Shown here: positions 1 through 9,745 of the stretch, piece after piece
Position numbering within the stretch: the stretch's first letter is position 1
Layout of the letters: every line of letters begins with the position of its first letter
NCBI RefSeq assembly: GCF_002944315.1
Contig: NZ_CP024313.1
Location: 310,001-374,000, forward strand
DNA from: Rhizobium sp. NXC24
GTDB taxonomy: Bacteria > Pseudomonadota > Alphaproteobacteria > Rhizobiales > Rhizobiaceae
Reading direction: 5' to 3'
DNA: 64,000 nucleotides
Position numbers and translations under genes: made by a program
The notes under the pieces: generated by a model
What the model was told of the DNA's origin: nothing
Databases searched by the model: none
What the model saw: only the letters and a program-made list of their open reading frames with translations

Positions 1-1
1 T

Positions 2-1048
2 GCCTATGTCGGATCGGAACAGCGCCAAGGCTGGTTCACGCGAGAGCCACTCGGCATCATCACCGCCATTACGCCCTACAACGACCCGCTGAACCTCGTC
101 GCGCACAAGCTGGGTCCGGCGATTGCCGGCGGCAACGCAGTGCTGCTGAAGCCCTCGAACCTGACGCTTTTCTCGGCAATCAATCTTGTCGACGCGCTCA
201 GGGAAGCCGGTCTGCCACCGGACATCGTTACCGCCGTTCACGGCGATCGAGAGATCGTCACGGCTCTAGTCTCAGCACGGGACGTCCGCATGGTGTCCTT
301 TACCGGTGGCTTCGCTACCGGGGAAGCGATCAGCCGTAAAGCTGGCCTCAAGAAACTCGCGATGGAGTTGGGTAGCAATGCGCCAGTCATCGTCATGAAT
401 GACTGCGACTTCGACAAGGCGGTTGAAGGCTGCGTCTCCGGCGCCTTCTGGGCCGCCGGGCAGAACTGCATCGGCGCCCAGCGTATTCTGGTGCAGGCCG
501 AGCTTTATGAACGCTTCCGCGACGCCTTTGTGGCCGGGACGAACCAGCTCAAGGTCGGCGATCCGCTGAAGGAGGATACAGATGTCGGTCCGATGATCTC
601 GAAAGAGGTCGCCCAGCGCACCGAAGAAGCCGTCAACGACGCCATTGCCGCCGGCGCCAAGCTTCTTTGCGGTCACAAGCGCGAAGGCTCGCTCTATCAC
701 CCGACGGTGCTGGAAGGCACGCCGGTGACCTGCCGGCTGTGGCACGAGGAAGTGTTCGCGCCTGTGGTCATGCTTGCGCCGTTTGCGACGCTTGATGAAG
801 CGGTCGAACTGGCCAATGAGCCCGAATACAGCCTGCACGCCGGCATCTTCACCAGCAATCTCAATATCGCGCTTGACGCCGCAAGCCGGATCGAGGCCGG
901 CGGCGTAATGATCAACGATTCATCCGACTATCGCTTCGACGCCATGCCGTTTGGCGGTTCTAAATACGGCAGCATGGGACGGGAAGGGGTGCGCTTCGCC
1001 TACGAAGAGATGACCCAGCCGAAGGTCGTTTGCATTAATCGTGGGTGA
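2..1048 (+). CDS. NAD(P)-dependent aldehyde dehydrogenase, 5' end outside window
   Basis: The reading frame is open from the first bases of the window, so the gene starts upstream; 348 residues are visible. Aldehyde dehydrogenase superfamily hallmarks are present: the cofactor-binding stretch ending LLKPSN, the general-base glutamate in MELGSNAP, and the nucleophilic cysteine in GQNCIGAQ. The late motif [15 protein letters not shown] is the usual C-terminal ALDH signature. The enzyme should oxidise an aldehyde to the carboxylate in the cytoplasm. The substrate cannot be read from the sequence; the company of glutamate and succinate-semialdehyde dehydrogenases suggests amino-acid or small-aldehyde catabolism. 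The stop codon overlaps a possible short frame at 1045. Confidence 0.93.
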   Translation, partial: AYVGSEQRQGWFTREPLGIITAITPYNDPLNLVAHKLGPAIAGGNAVLLKPSNLTLFSAINLVDALREAGLPPDIVTAVHGDREIVTALVSARDVRMVSFTGGFATGEAISRKAGLKKLAMELGSNAPVIVMNDCDFDKAVEGCVSGAFWAAGQNCIGAQRILVQAELYERFRDAFVAGTNQLKVGDPLKEDTDVGPMISKEVAQRTEEAVNDAIAAGAKLLCGHKREGSLYHPTVLEGTPVTCRLWHEEVFAPVVMLAPFATLDEAVELANEPEYSLHAGIFTSNLNIALDAASRIEAGGVMINDSSDYRFDAMPFGGSKYGSMGREGVRFAYEEMTQPKVVCINRG

Positions 1049-1182
1049 ACGAGGCCGCCGAACTGCTGAAAAGCCGGTTGTCAGCGAAAGTGAACATCGA
1101 CAACGACACCGCGCGCCGGCTGTTCACGCTGATCTACGCCCTGCTCGTGCGCAATGCCGACCATCGCGTTCTGCTGAGCTGA
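1045..1182 (+). CDS. Possible 45-residue protein or gene remnant
   Basis: A GTG-started frame overlaps the aldehyde dehydrogenase stop codon and encodes 45 residues ending [12 protein letters not shown]. It reads like the amphipathic C-terminal end of a longer protein ([17 protein letters not shown]), so it may be the tail of a deleted gene rather than a functional small protein. I recognise no family. It fills the gap before gdhA and could be translationally coupled to the dehydrogenase. Confidence 0.25.
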   Translation: MNEAAELLKSRLSAKVNIDNDTARRLFTLIYALLVRNADHRVLLS

Positions 1183-1225
1183 GATAGCTTCGGCCCGAGA
1201 CTTTCCCATCAAGGAGGAACCCTAA

Positions 1226-2671
1226 GTGAACGCAATACCACAACGCAACGTGCAAGCCGGAGAAACCAGCTCCGCAGGCTTCCTGGATAGCGTTGACCAA
1301 AACTTCCGTCATGCCATGACATTCCTCGATTTGCCGGATGGCCTGTCGGAACGGATCATGCAGTGCAATTCAACCTATACGGTTCGGTTCGGCGTTCGCC
1401 TGCGCGGCCGCATGTATAGCTTCATCGGCTGGCGATCGGTCCATAGCGAGCACTGCGAGCCGGTAAAGGGCGGCATTCGCTATGCGTCGAATGCCGACGC
1501 CGAAGAGGTGGAGGCGCTGGCGGCGCTGATGACGCTCAAATGTTCGCTGGTCGATGTGCCGTTCGGCGGCTCGAAGGGCGCCCTGAAGATCGACCCGCGC
1601 GAATGGACGCCGCAGGAGCTCGAGCGCATCACCCGCCGCTTCACCCAGGAGCTCAACAAACGTGGCCTGATCGGCCCGGGCGTCAACGTTCCGGCGCCCG
1701 ACATTGGCACGGGCGAGCGAGAAATGGCCTGGATGATGGACGAGTTCCGCCGCGCCAACCCGACTGATGTCATCAATGCGCGGGCCTGCGTGACCGGCAA
1801 GCCGCTGTCGAAGGGCGGTATTGCCGGCCGCACCGAAGCAACCGGCCGAGGCGTTCAGTTCGCGATTCAGAGCTATCTCCGCGATCCGCGAACCGCCGGG
1901 TTGAACGGCAAGCGTGATCTGAAGGGTGCTGCGGTCATCGTTCAGGGCTTCGGCAATGTCGGCTATCATGCGGCAAAGTTCGTCTCCGAAGAAGACGGCG
2001 CCCGGGTTACCCTCGTCGCCGAACGCGACGGCTATGTCGCCAATGCCGATGGTCTGGCGATTGAGGCGCTGAAGCAGCATCAGATCAAGACCGGCAGCAT
2101 CCTTGGCTTTGAAGGCGCCACCTCGTATCCGGGTGATATGACGGGCATCGAGCAGCCGTGCGACATTCTCATTCCGGCGGCGATGGAAAATGCCATCCAT
2201 GCGGGGAATGCGGAGCGCGTCAAAGCGAACCTGGTCGTCGAAGCGGCCAACGGCCCGATCACCTTCGAGGCTGACAAGGTGCTTCGCACCCGTGGCGTTA
2301 CCGTCCTTCCCGATCTTTACGTCAATGCCGGCGGTGTCGTCGTCAGTTACTTCGAGTGGGTGAAGAACCTGACGCATATTCCCTTCGGTCTGATGGAACG
2401 GCGCCGGCGCGAGCGGCGCAACCAGACGATCGCAACGGCGCTGGAACGCATGACGGGCAAGGAATTCCCCGCCGATATCCGCGACGAATTCCTCGAAGGC
2501 GGCGCCGAGATCGACCTCGTCCGGTCCGGCCTCGAAGACGTCATGCGCAGTACCTGGACACGCATCGCCGACCTCATCGAACAGCAACCGGAGCTCGGCG
2601 ATTACCGAACCGCCGCCTATGTCGCGTCGATCCGGCAGATTGCCGATGCCTATGAAGCGATAGGTGTCTGA
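1226..2671 (+). CDS. gdhA: Glu/Leu/Phe/Val dehydrogenase (glutamate dehydrogenase)
   Basis: A 481-residue cytoplasmic enzyme that should interconvert glutamate and 2-oxoglutarate plus ammonia with NAD(P). The substrate-binding segment around residues 75-125 shows KGGIRY and the catalytic-lysine region VPFGGSKGAL. PAPDIGTGEREMAWMMDEF and the Rossmann motif QGFGNVG near residue 235 follow in the family order. The GTG start is chosen for the ideal AGGAGG ribosome-binding site a few bases upstream (1211-1217). Length and motif order fit the Glu/Leu/Phe/Val dehydrogenase family; glutamate is inferred from the family and from the neighbouring GABA-shunt and TCA genes. A terminator follows. Confidence 0.93.
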   Translation: MNAIPQRNVQAGETSSAGFLDSVDQNFRHAMTFLDLPDGLSERIMQCNSTYTVRFGVRLRGRMYSFIGWRSVHSEHCEPVKGGIRYASNADAEEVEALAALMTLKCSLVDVPFGGSKGALKIDPREWTPQELERITRRFTQELNKRGLIGPGVNVPAPDIGTGEREMAWMMDEFRRANPTDVINARACVTGKPLSKGGIAGRTEATGRGVQFAIQSYLRDPRTAGLNGKRDLKGAAVIVQGFGNVGYHAAKFVSEEDGARVTLVAERDGYVANADGLAIEALKQHQIKTGSILGFEGATSYPGDMTGIEQPCDILIPAAMENAIHAGNAERVKANLVVEAANGPITFEADKVLRTRGVTVLPDLYVNAGGVVVSYFEWVKNLTHIPFGLMERRRRERRNQTIATALERMTGKEFPADIRDEFLEGGAEIDLVRSGLEDVMRSTWTRIADLIEQQPELGDYRTAAYVASIRQIADAYEAIGV

Positions 2672-2742
2672 CTACACGTAGGACAAGGGCTTCGGTTCTG
2701 CGATCAGTGGTTTGGGCTTTGAATTCGCCTCCCGAGCGACTT

Positions 2743-2781
2743 GGCTGTCGTCGAACAAGTTTTGACGGCAGCCCCTTTTTT
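2743..2781 (+). terminator. Rho-independent terminator after gdhA
   Basis: GGCTGTCGTC (2743-2752) pairs with GACGGCAGCC (2764-2773) with one G-T wobble and an 11-base loop, followed at once by CC and a run of six T. It lies about 70 bases past the gdhA stop and before the convergent dehydrogenase gene. Confidence 0.8.
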
Positions 2782-2831
2782 GCGAGAGGCCGGCATTAAC
2801 ACCGTCAAATCGCGGGAAGCCGTAAGCCGCG

Positions 2832-4307
2832 TTAGAGGCCACCCAGGCACAGGTACTTCATTTCAAGATAGTCCTCGAGGCCGTGACGAGACCCCTCACG
2901 TCCAATGCCTGATTGCTTGATCCCTCCGAAGGGTGCAGCCTCTGACGACATGCGGCCAGTGTTGATGCCGACCATTCCGTATTCCAGCGCCTCGGCCACA
3001 CGCCAGACCCGCTTGAGGTTTGAAGCATAGAAATAGGCGGCGAGGCCGTAGATCGTATCATTGGCCTCTCGCACGACTTGCTCCGGGTCTTCGAAACGGA
3101 TGATTGGCGCCAGAGGACCGAAAGTCTCTTCCTGGGCGAGGCGCATTGAGCTGACGACATTTGTAATCACGGTCGGCTCAAAAAATATTCCGGACGTGCC
3201 GATCCGGCGTCCACCACATCGCACTATCGCCCCTTTTTTGACAGCGTCATCGACATGCGCTTCGATCTTTGTCAGAGCGTGATTGTCGATGAGAGGCCCG
3301 ATGGCGGTGTCCGGTTCAAAGCCGTCGCCAACACGAAGTCTGCGCGCGTGCGCGGTGAACTTTTCAGCAAATTCGTCATAGACGCGCTTTTGGACGTACA
3401 GCCGATTGGCGGACACGCAAGTCTGGCCAGCATTGCGAAATTTCGCTTGGATCGCGCCATCGACGGCGGCGTCGATATCGGCGTCGTCGAAGACGATGAA
3501 AGGCGCATTTCCTCCGAGTTCGAAGCTGATGCGCTTGATCTGGTCAGAGCACTGGCGCATCAGCAATCGGCCGACTTCGGTCGATCCGGTGAAACTGATC
3601 TTTCGCACCTTGGAGTTGGAGCACAATTCACGACCGATAGCGTCACCCTCAGACGCATAGACCAGATTGAGAACGCCCTCGGGGAAGCCAGCTGCACGTG
3701 CGAGGGCGAACATGGCCCCGGCAACGAGAGGCGTTTGCTCAGCGGGTTTCAAGACAACGGTACAGCCGGCGGCAAGCGCCGGCGAAATCTTGCGCGCTAC
3801 CATCGAGGCCGGGAAGTTCCAAGGGGTAATGGCGCCGACAACCCCGATTGGTTGCTTGATCACCAGCATGCGCCTGTCATTGGATGGGGCCGAGATGGTC
3901 TCGCCGTAAATCCGGTTTGCCTCTTCGGCGTACCATTGAAGATATGCCGCCGCGTGCAAGACTTCCGATTTCGCCTCTCCCAACGGCTTTCCCATCTCGG
4001 CCGTTAAGATCACCGCAAGATCGTCGCTATGTTCGAGGATCAGCCGGTGCCAGTTCCACAGTATGTCCGAGCGCTCCCGGGCCGTGAGCCCCGCCCAACC
4101 CGCTTGGGCAGCATGCGCCTTGTCAATGGCTACGGAAACCTCTTCAGCGCTCATATCCGGCACTTCGGCCAGCAGATCACCGGTGGACGGGTTAAAGACC
4201 GCAAAGCACTTCATAGATGTAGCTGCGTGCGCACTACACTCCAAGGTTAGGTGGAGGAATTGCTTCGGATTCCTCAGATGCCTCGTTAATGCAGGAGTGA
4301 GCGTCAT
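2832..4307 (-). CDS. gabD: NAD(P)-dependent succinate-semialdehyde dehydrogenase
   Basis: A 491-residue aldehyde dehydrogenase that follows the GabD pattern closely: LVIKQPIGVVGAITPWNFP, the base glutamate in SFELGGNAPF, and the catalytic cysteine in NAGQTCVSANR. The end, AAPFGGIKQSGIGREGS followed by a GLEDYLEMKY tail, is also typical. It should oxidise succinate semialdehyde to succinate, the last step of GABA degradation. The ATG at 4307 is preferred because a GAGGAAAAA ribosome-binding site precedes it and the N-terminus then aligns in length with GabD; a start nine codons upstream or near 4214 is possible. The gene converges on gdhA, so glutamate and GABA carbon both reach the TCA cycle here. 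Confidence 0.92.
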   Translation of the reverse strand: MTLTPALTRHLRNPKQFLHLTLECSAHAATSMKCFAVFNPSTGDLLAEVPDMSAEEVSVAIDKAHAAQAGWAGLTARERSDILWNWHRLILEHSDDLAVILTAEMGKPLGEAKSEVLHAAAYLQWYAEEANRIYGETISAPSNDRRMLVIKQPIGVVGAITPWNFPASMVARKISPALAAGCTVVLKPAEQTPLVAGAMFALARAAGFPEGVLNLVYASEGDAIGRELCSNSKVRKISFTGSTEVGRLLMRQCSDQIKRISFELGGNAPFIVFDDADIDAAVDGAIQAKFRNAGQTCVSANRLYVQKRVYDEFAEKFTAHARRLRVGDGFEPDTAIGPLIDNHALTKIEAHVDDAVKKGAIVRCGGRRIGTSGIFFEPTVITNVVSSMRLAQEETFGPLAPIIRFEDPEQVVREANDTIYGLAAYFYASNLKRVWRVAEALEYGMVGINTGRMSSEAAPFGGIKQSGIGREGSRHGLEDYLEMKYLCLGGL

Positions 4308-4635
4308 CCCCGTTTTTCCTCTTCCGATCGTCAACGTCTATGGCTTTGTTCTTCCGAACGTTTATGCTGAAAGGGAGCGCCGGAGCAATGGTTGTTCATG
4401 ATCGTTGCGGCTGCAGGCGGCGCGCAGCTTGCCTGAGGGCGATCAAGGCCTCTATTTTCACTTTTGCACCTTTCGGCAACGCCTTCCACCGCCAGCAGGA
4501 GTAGGGTCTTGACGAAGGAAGCATAGGTGGGATTGACGTGTGCGAAGGTCGCTGAGTTCAACGAGCAGAACGATCGTTTTCACCGAGGTCGGCCACCATT
4601 GAGGAGCCGGGCTTTCGTTTCATCACGGATGTCGT
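4308..4635. other. Intergenic region, no recognised gene
   Basis: About 330 bases between the gabD start and the citrate synthase stop. Short frames on both strands here have no ribosome-binding site and no recognisable product. It must contain the gabD promoter, but no clear -35/-10 pair stands out. Confidence 0.5.
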
Positions 4636-5925
4636 TCAACGCTTGGAAACCGGAACGTATTCGCGCTGCGGTTCGCCGGTATAGAGCTGGCGCGGGCGGC
4701 CGATACGCTGTTCCGGATCTTCGATCATCTCGTTCCACTGGGCGATCCAGCCGACGGTGCGGGCAAGCGCAAACAGCACCGTGAACATGGTCGTGGGGAA
4801 GCCGAGAGCCTTCAGCGTGATGCCGGAATAGAAGTCGACATTCGGGTAAAGCTTCTTCTCGATGAAATAGTCATCGGTCAGCGCGATACGCTCCAGTTCG
4901 ATCGCGATGTCGAGCAGCGGATCGTCCTTAATGCCGAGTTCGCCGAGAACCTCGTGCGCCGTCTTCTGCATGATCTTGGCGCGCGGATCGTAGTTCTTGT
5001 AGACGCGATGACCGAAGCCCATCAGACGGAACGGATCGTTCTTGTCCTTGGCGCGGGCGATATATTCCGGAATGCGGTCAACCGTGCCGATTTCCGTCAG
5101 CATGTTGAGCGCAGCTTCGTTGGCGCCGCCGTGAGCGGGACCCCAGAGGCAGGCGATGCCGGCGGCGACGCAAGCGAAGGGATTGGCGCCGGAAGAGCCC
5201 GCGAGGCGAACCGTCGATGTCGACGCATTCTGCTCGTGATCGGCGTGCAGGATGAAGATGCGGTCCATGGCGCGGGCAAGCACCGGGTTGACCACATATT
5301 CTTCGCAGGGCACGGCAAAGCACATGCGCAGGAAGTTCGACGCATAATCGAGGTCGTTCTTCGGGTAAACGAAGGGCTGGCCGATATGGTACTTGTAAGC
5401 CATGGCGGCAAGCGTCGGCATCTTGGCGATCATGCGCAGGCTTGCGACCATGCGCTGGTGCGGATCGGTGATGTCGGTGGAGTCGTGATAGAAGGCCGAC
5501 AGAGCGCCGACGCAGCCGCACATGACGGCCATCGGATGCGCATCGCGACGGAAGCCGGTGAAGAAGCGAGACATCTGTTCATGCACCATGGTGTGGTGCA
5601 CGACCCGGTAATCGAAGTCCTTCTTCTGGGCTGCGGTCGGCAATTCGCCGTAGAGCAGCAGGTAACAGACTTCGAGGAAGTCGCCGTGTTCGGCAAGCTG
5701 TTCGATCGGATAACCGCGATGCAGCAGAACGCCTTCGTCGCCATCAATAAAGGTGATGCTGGATTCGCACGACGCAGTCGAAGTGAAGCCAGGATCGTAG
5801 GTGAACATCTTCGTCTGCTCGTAGAGCGATCCAATGTCGAGTACGCTCGGACCGATCGTGCTTGATCGAAGTTTCAATTCGGCACTATGGCCACCGACTA
5901 CAACACAAGCATTGTTGTTATCCAT
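4636..5925 (-). CDS. gltA: Citrate synthase
   Basis: A 429-residue type II citrate synthase that condenses acetyl-CoA with oxaloacetate. Family landmarks include FTYDPGF, the [15 protein letters not shown] stretch, [29 protein letters not shown] and the active-site region [15 protein letters not shown]. The ATG at 5925 (protein begins MDNNNA) is chosen over an upstream in-frame start because GAGGAAAG precedes it and the length then matches rhizobial citrate synthases. It shares strand and context with isocitrate lyase, so it looks like part of an acetate/glyoxylate module. Plasmid-borne extra citrate synthase genes are known in Rhizobium (pcsA of R. tropici); whether this is the only copy in the genome cannot be told here. 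Confidence 0.95.
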   Translation of the reverse strand: MDNNNACVVVGGHSAELKLRSSTIGPSVLDIGSLYEQTKMFTYDPGFTSTASCESSITFIDGDEGVLLHRGYPIEQLAEHGDFLEVCYLLLYGELPTAAQKKDFDYRVVHHTMVHEQMSRFFTGFRRDAHPMAVMCGCVGALSAFYHDSTDITDPHQRMVASLRMIAKMPTLAAMAYKYHIGQPFVYPKNDLDYASNFLRMCFAVPCEEYVVNPVLARAMDRIFILHADHEQNASTSTVRLAGSSGANPFACVAAGIACLWGPAHGGANEAALNMLTEIGTVDRIPEYIARAKDKNDPFRLMGFGHRVYKNYDPRAKIMQKTAHEVLGELGIKDDPLLDIAIELERIALTDDYFIEKKLYPNVDFYSGITLKALGFPTTMFTVLFALARTVGWIAQWNEMIEDPEQRIGRPRQLYTGEPQREYVPVSKR

Positions 5926-6069
5926 GATATCTTTCCTCAGGGCCCGCTTGCTGGGATCTGACAGCTGCCGAATGAACGGATCGGTGTTGTCGAATATGGT
6001 TGCGCAGACGGGCCGTGATATGCAGTTCTTCGATCCCAATCGCCACGCGCTTACCGATAAGTCGCGATC

Positions 6070-6249
6070 TTACGTTATGCGGCCGAGCCGGTGATGAAGG
6101 TTTGAGTATTTTACTGCCACTGGCTCGTTTTTCACCACCTGCAGATAGTGGGCGACAGCGACCCGGATGAGCTCAAAGTCCTCTTGCGAAAAGACAGCCC
6201 GCGGTCGCTCCAGCAAGATCGGTTTCTTTTTCTCTTCGTCGTTCGACAT
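6070..6249 (-). CDS. Small conserved protein downstream of isocitrate lyase
   Basis: Encodes 59 charged residues (MSNDEEKKKPILLERPRAVF...), with no signal peptide or membrane segment. The start is chosen at the ATG near a GAGGACGAGA-like ribosome-binding site (transcript sense); a longer in-frame start further upstream would overlap aceA. It lies 64 bases downstream of aceA on the same strand, so they are probably co-transcribed. I do not recognise a function; a regulatory or accessory role to the lyase is only inferred from position. Confidence 0.6.
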   Translation of the reverse strand: MSNDEEKKKPILLERPRAVFSQEDFELIRVAVAHYLQVVKNEPVAVKYSNLHHRLGRIT

Positions 6250-6313
6250 CTCGTCCTCCGGTAAGGCAAGGGAACGCAGGCCTGCCGCGGATCCCTTGCC
6301 AGGTGGGTCTGCA

Positions 6314-7906
6314 TCAGGCCGCAAATTGGTTCATCGTGTTACTCGCTCCGCCAGCCTTAAGCGCCGCCTCGCCAGCAAAATACTCTTTATGGTCGTCGCC
6401 CATGTCGGAACCGGCCATGTTCTGGTGCTTCACGCAGGCAATGCCCTGGCGAATCTCCTTTCGCTGGACGTTCGCCACATAGCCGAGCATGCCCTGCTCG
6501 CCGAAGTACTCCTTGGCGAGATTGTCCGTCGAGAGCGCCGCGGTGTGATAGGTTGGCAGCGTAATCAGGTGATGGAAAATGCCGGCGCGTTTGGAGGCGT
6601 CATGCTGGAAGGTCCTGATTTTTTCGTCTGCTTCAAGCGCCAAATCGCTGCCGTCATATTGTACGCTCATCAGCTTGGCCCTGTCGAACCCGGAGACGTC
6701 CCTTCCTTCCTTCTGCCAATCATCAAAGACCTGCTGTCGGAAATTCAGCGTCCAGTTAAAAGAGGGTGAATTATTATAGACTAGCTTGGCATTGGGGATG
6801 ACCTGCCGGATGCGGTCCATCATGCCCGCGATTTGCTCGACGTGTGGCTTCTCGGTCTCGATCCACAGCAGGTCGGCGCCGTTGTTAAGGGCATTGATAC
6901 AGTCGAGGACGCAGCGGTCGGCGCCGGTGCCTTCACGAAATTGATAAAGATTGGAACGCAGCCGCTTCGGCCGCAAGAGCTTCGAGCCGCGTGTGATCAG
7001 GACGTCGCCGTTATTGAGTGGCTCGCCGCTGACGTCGTCGCAATCCAGAAAGTCGTTGTACTGGTCGCCGATGTCGCCTTCGCTGGCGCTGAAGGCAATC
7101 TGCTTCGTAAGGCCTGCGCCGAGTGAATCGGTGCGGGCGACGATGATGCCGTCGTCGATGCCGAGCTCAAGAAACGCGTAGCGGCATGCGCGGATCTTGG
7201 CGACGAATTCCTCGTGAGGGATGGTCACCTTCCCATCCTGATGGCCGCACTGCTTTTCGTCGGAGACCTGGTTCTCGATCTGCAGCGCGCAGGCGCCGGC
7301 TTCGATCATTTTTTTTGCCAGCAGGTAGGTTGCTTCGGCATTTCCGAAACCTGCATCGATATCAGCAATGATCGGAATGACGTGGGTTTGATGATTGTCG
7401 ACCGCCTGAACCAGCTGCTGTTCCCGCGCCTGGTCACCCTGCGCCCGGGCTTTGTCGATTTCCCTGAACAACATGCCGAGTTCGCGTGCGTCTGCCTGGC
7501 GCAAGAAAGTGTAGATCTCCTCGACAAGGGTCGGCACGCTCGTTTTCTCATGCATGGACTGGTCGGGAAGCGGCCCGAACTGCGATCGGAGTGCCGCAAC
7601 CATCCAACCTGAGAGATAGATGTAACGGCGCTCCGTCGTGCCGAAATGCTTTTTCAGCGAGATGACTTTCTGCTGGGCAATAAATCCATGCCAGCATCCA
7701 AGCGACTGCGTATATTTGCTCGGGTCCTGATCGTAGGCGGCCATGTCACGACGCATGATCGCAGCGGTATAGCGTGCAATGTCCAGACCGGTTCTGAATC
7801 TGTTCTGAAGCCGCATGCGAGCGACAGCTTCGGCCGTGAGGCCGGACCATGCGTGGTTCTCGGCAATCAAGGTTTTGGCTCCTTCGATACTATCTGAATA
7901 CGACAT
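6314..7906 (-). CDS. aceA: Isocitrate lyase, long (about 530-residue) type
   Basis: A 530-residue enzyme cleaving isocitrate to glyoxylate and succinate, first step of the glyoxylate shunt. The metal-binding IIADIDAGFGN and the active-site loop EKQCGH near residue 220 are present, as is LVYNNSPSFNW near residue 390. The loop has Gln where the E. coli-type enzyme has the second Lys of KKCGH, and there is extra sequence in the middle. Both features are usual for the longer Pseudomonas/Acinetobacter-type enzymes rather than the roughly 430-residue form. It is transcribed divergently from a ScfR-type regulator, which probably controls it. Confidence 0.95.
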   Translation of the reverse strand: MSYSDSIEGAKTLIAENHAWSGLTAEAVARMRLQNRFRTGLDIARYTAAIMRRDMAAYDQDPSKYTQSLGCWHGFIAQQKVISLKKHFGTTERRYIYLSGWMVAALRSQFGPLPDQSMHEKTSVPTLVEEIYTFLRQADARELGMLFREIDKARAQGDQAREQQLVQAVDNHQTHVIPIIADIDAGFGNAEATYLLAKKMIEAGACALQIENQVSDEKQCGHQDGKVTIPHEEFVAKIRACRYAFLELGIDDGIIVARTDSLGAGLTKQIAFSASEGDIGDQYNDFLDCDDVSGEPLNNGDVLITRGSKLLRPKRLRSNLYQFREGTGADRCVLDCINALNNGADLLWIETEKPHVEQIAGMMDRIRQVIPNAKLVYNNSPSFNWTLNFRQQVFDDWQKEGRDVSGFDRAKLMSVQYDGSDLALEADEKIRTFQHDASKRAGIFHHLITLPTYHTAALSTDNLAKEYFGEQGMLGYVANVQRKEIRQGIACVKHQNMAGSDMGDDHKEYFAGEAALKAGGASNTMNQFAA

Positions 7907-7996
7907 TCACTCCTCCAAGGCGTCGGCCAGTTGTGTGCACTGCAATAGCGGGTCGCGGTCTTCTTTTCAGCCTGCGCATTGTGATGTTGTCAAACT

Positions 7997-8015
7997 TTAC
8001 AAGATTAGTTTGTAA
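7997..8015. promoter_or_regulatory. Palindromic operator between aceA and the regulator gene
   Basis: TTACAA-N7-TTGTAA is a perfect 6+6 inverted repeat that ends 15 bases before the regulator start codon. RamB/ScfR-type regulators are known to bind TTTGCAAA-like sites near glyoxylate-cycle genes; the related TTTACAA/TTTGTAA halves here suggest autoregulation and control of aceA. The assignment to this regulator is inference. Confidence 0.5.
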
Positions 8016-8030
8016 TGCTGTAATCAGTGT

Positions 8031-9428
8031 ATGGAAAAGCACGGCGTTTATCTCGGCCCGCGTCTTCGACGGTTGCGGAAGAATCTCGGCCTCACTCAGG
8101 CCGACATGGCATCTGACCTGGAGGTCTCCCCTTCTTATGTCGCGCTCATGGAGGGAAACCAGCGACCAGTTACGGCCGAGATTCTTCTGCGACTTGCGAA
8201 GACCTACAAGCTCGACATGTCGCTCTTTGCCGACGACGGCACGCCCGAGGTCCTTGCGCGACTGCAATCGACCATGAAGGACCCGATTTTCAGCGGTATA
8301 GAGATATCACCGCTCGAAGTCGCAGACGTGCTGAGCAGCTTTCCTGGATTTGCAGAAGCGATGCTGCGCCTTTACACCTCGTACAAGGAGGAGCAGGTTG
8401 TTCTTGCAGATCAACGACAGGTCGCACGTGACCGAGGGATCGATGAAGGAGCAGATCCTGTTGCGGGCGTGCGACGGTTCCTTGCCGCTCGACGCAATTG
8501 CTTCCCCGGCCTCGATGTCGCGGCAGAAAAGTTGGCTACTGCGGTGACGGAGGCCGGCGGCCTTCCATCCTATCTCGCGCAACGTCACAATCTTCGAGTG
8601 AGACGATTGCCAACGGAGATCATGTCAGGATCGGTCCGCCGACTGGACCGACATAGGCACGAGGTTCTGCTTGACGACTGCTTGGATCTGGCAAGCCAAA
8701 ACTTTCAACTTGCACAGCAACTCGCCTATCTCGAATGCGACGGCGACATTCAAAAATTCGTTCAAGAAGGCAATCTCGCGACAGAGAGCGCGCAACGATT
8801 AGCCCACCGGGCGCTCGCCGGCTACTTTGCAGCAGCTGTCGTCATGCCCTATACGCAATTTGCCAAAGCCGTTGAAGCGCGTCGCTATGATGTCGAGGCG
8901 CTCTCGCGTCAATTTGGCACCAGTTTCGAACAGACGGCACATCGGCTGACGACACTACAGAAGCCCGGACAAGAGCGGATCCCGTTCTTCTTTATCCGTG
9001 TGGATGCAGCGGGGAATGTCTCCAAGCGCCTGGACAGCGCCAATTTTCCCTTCGCCCGACATGGCGGTGGTTGCCCTCTGTGGACGTTGCACCAGGTTTT
9101 TACAACGCCGAGGACGGTGGTAACGCAGTGGCTGGAGTTGCCGGATGGCCAACTATTTTTTTCGATCGCTCGAACGGTAAGTTCCGGAGGAGGTGCCTTT
9201 GAACTTCCGCGCGTCGATCGGGCTGTGGCGCTGGTTTGCGAAGGCAGCCACGTCCAACGTCTTGTCTATCATAAGGACGCTAAGTCCGTTGTGCCGACGC
9301 CCATCGGCATTACCTGCCGTCTTTGCCAACGCGAGAGTTGCACATCCCGGTCCGAACCACCAATCGGCCGACAGATCTTGCCTGATCATTACCGTCGCAC
9401 GGACGCGCCATTTGGGTTTTCCGACTGA
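8031..9428 (+). CDS. XRE-family regulator with IrrE-like and ScfR C-terminal domains (RamB-like)
   Basis: A 465-residue DNA-binding regulator. Residues 8-62 form an XRE helix-turn-helix (RLRRLRKNLGLTQADMASDL...SPSYVALMEGNQRP). The middle (about 150-290) resembles the IrrE/ImmA-like domain but without a clear HExxH protease motif. The C-terminal part (about 300-450) is the short-chain fatty acid regulator domain, including CPLWTLHQVF and a Cys pair in TCRLCQRESC. Family members such as RamB and MccR control acetate and propionate catabolism. Divergence from aceA and the palindrome beside its own start support control of the glyoxylate shunt. Confidence 0.88.
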   Translation: MEKHGVYLGPRLRRLRKNLGLTQADMASDLEVSPSYVALMEGNQRPVTAEILLRLAKTYKLDMSLFADDGTPEVLARLQSTMKDPIFSGIEISPLEVADVLSSFPGFAEAMLRLYTSYKEEQVVLADQRQVARDRGIDEGADPVAGVRRFLAARRNCFPGLDVAAEKLATAVTEAGGLPSYLAQRHNLRVRRLPTEIMSGSVRRLDRHRHEVLLDDCLDLASQNFQLAQQLAYLECDGDIQKFVQEGNLATESAQRLAHRALAGYFAAAVVMPYTQFAKAVEARRYDVEALSRQFGTSFEQTAHRLTTLQKPGQERIPFFFIRVDAAGNVSKRLDSANFPFARHGGGCPLWTLHQVFTTPRTVVTQWLELPDGQLFFSIARTVSSGGGAFELPRVDRAVALVCEGSHVQRLVYHKDAKSVVPTPIGITCRLCQRESCTSRSEPPIGRQILPDHYRRTDAPFGFSD

Positions 9429-9745
9429 GGGCGACGGCCGCAGGAAGTGCGCCCTCTGTTGTACTGGCGCCAAGGTGGAACGACTTCGGATTGACTCCGC
9501 CGCTCAATCGGGCAGCAGAGGTACGTCACTCCCAAAGTGACACTCTTTTATCCTAAAAGCTTCCCGTAAATAGCGTCGTCAAGCGCTCGATTAACGCAGG
9601 TTTTCTGCATGATCAGGCTGTGATACGCCGCCCTTTGCAATAAGCGAATGGGTAATGTGGTCCACACTAACTGAGCGCTGGGGTGAACCGCAACCAACCT
9701 CCCGACCGCTGGTCGGCGTGATGGCTAACACGAGACAATTCGCGA
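9429..9745. other. Intergenic region with an 11-base palindrome
   Basis: About 317 bases with no credible gene. TGTGG-T-CCACA at 9656-9666, some 80 bases before the transporter start, is a perfect palindrome and could be an operator for the exporter gene. No clear promoter boxes were recognised. Confidence 0.4.

Noticed and set aside
1370..2587. Long minus-strand frame of 405 residues inside gdhA
   Set aside because: It is the antisense shadow of a strongly conserved gene in high-GC DNA; the product has no recognisable motif.
4954..5865. Long plus-strand frame of about 300 residues inside citrate synthase
   Set aside because: Antisense shadow; citrate synthase on the other strand carries all family motifs.
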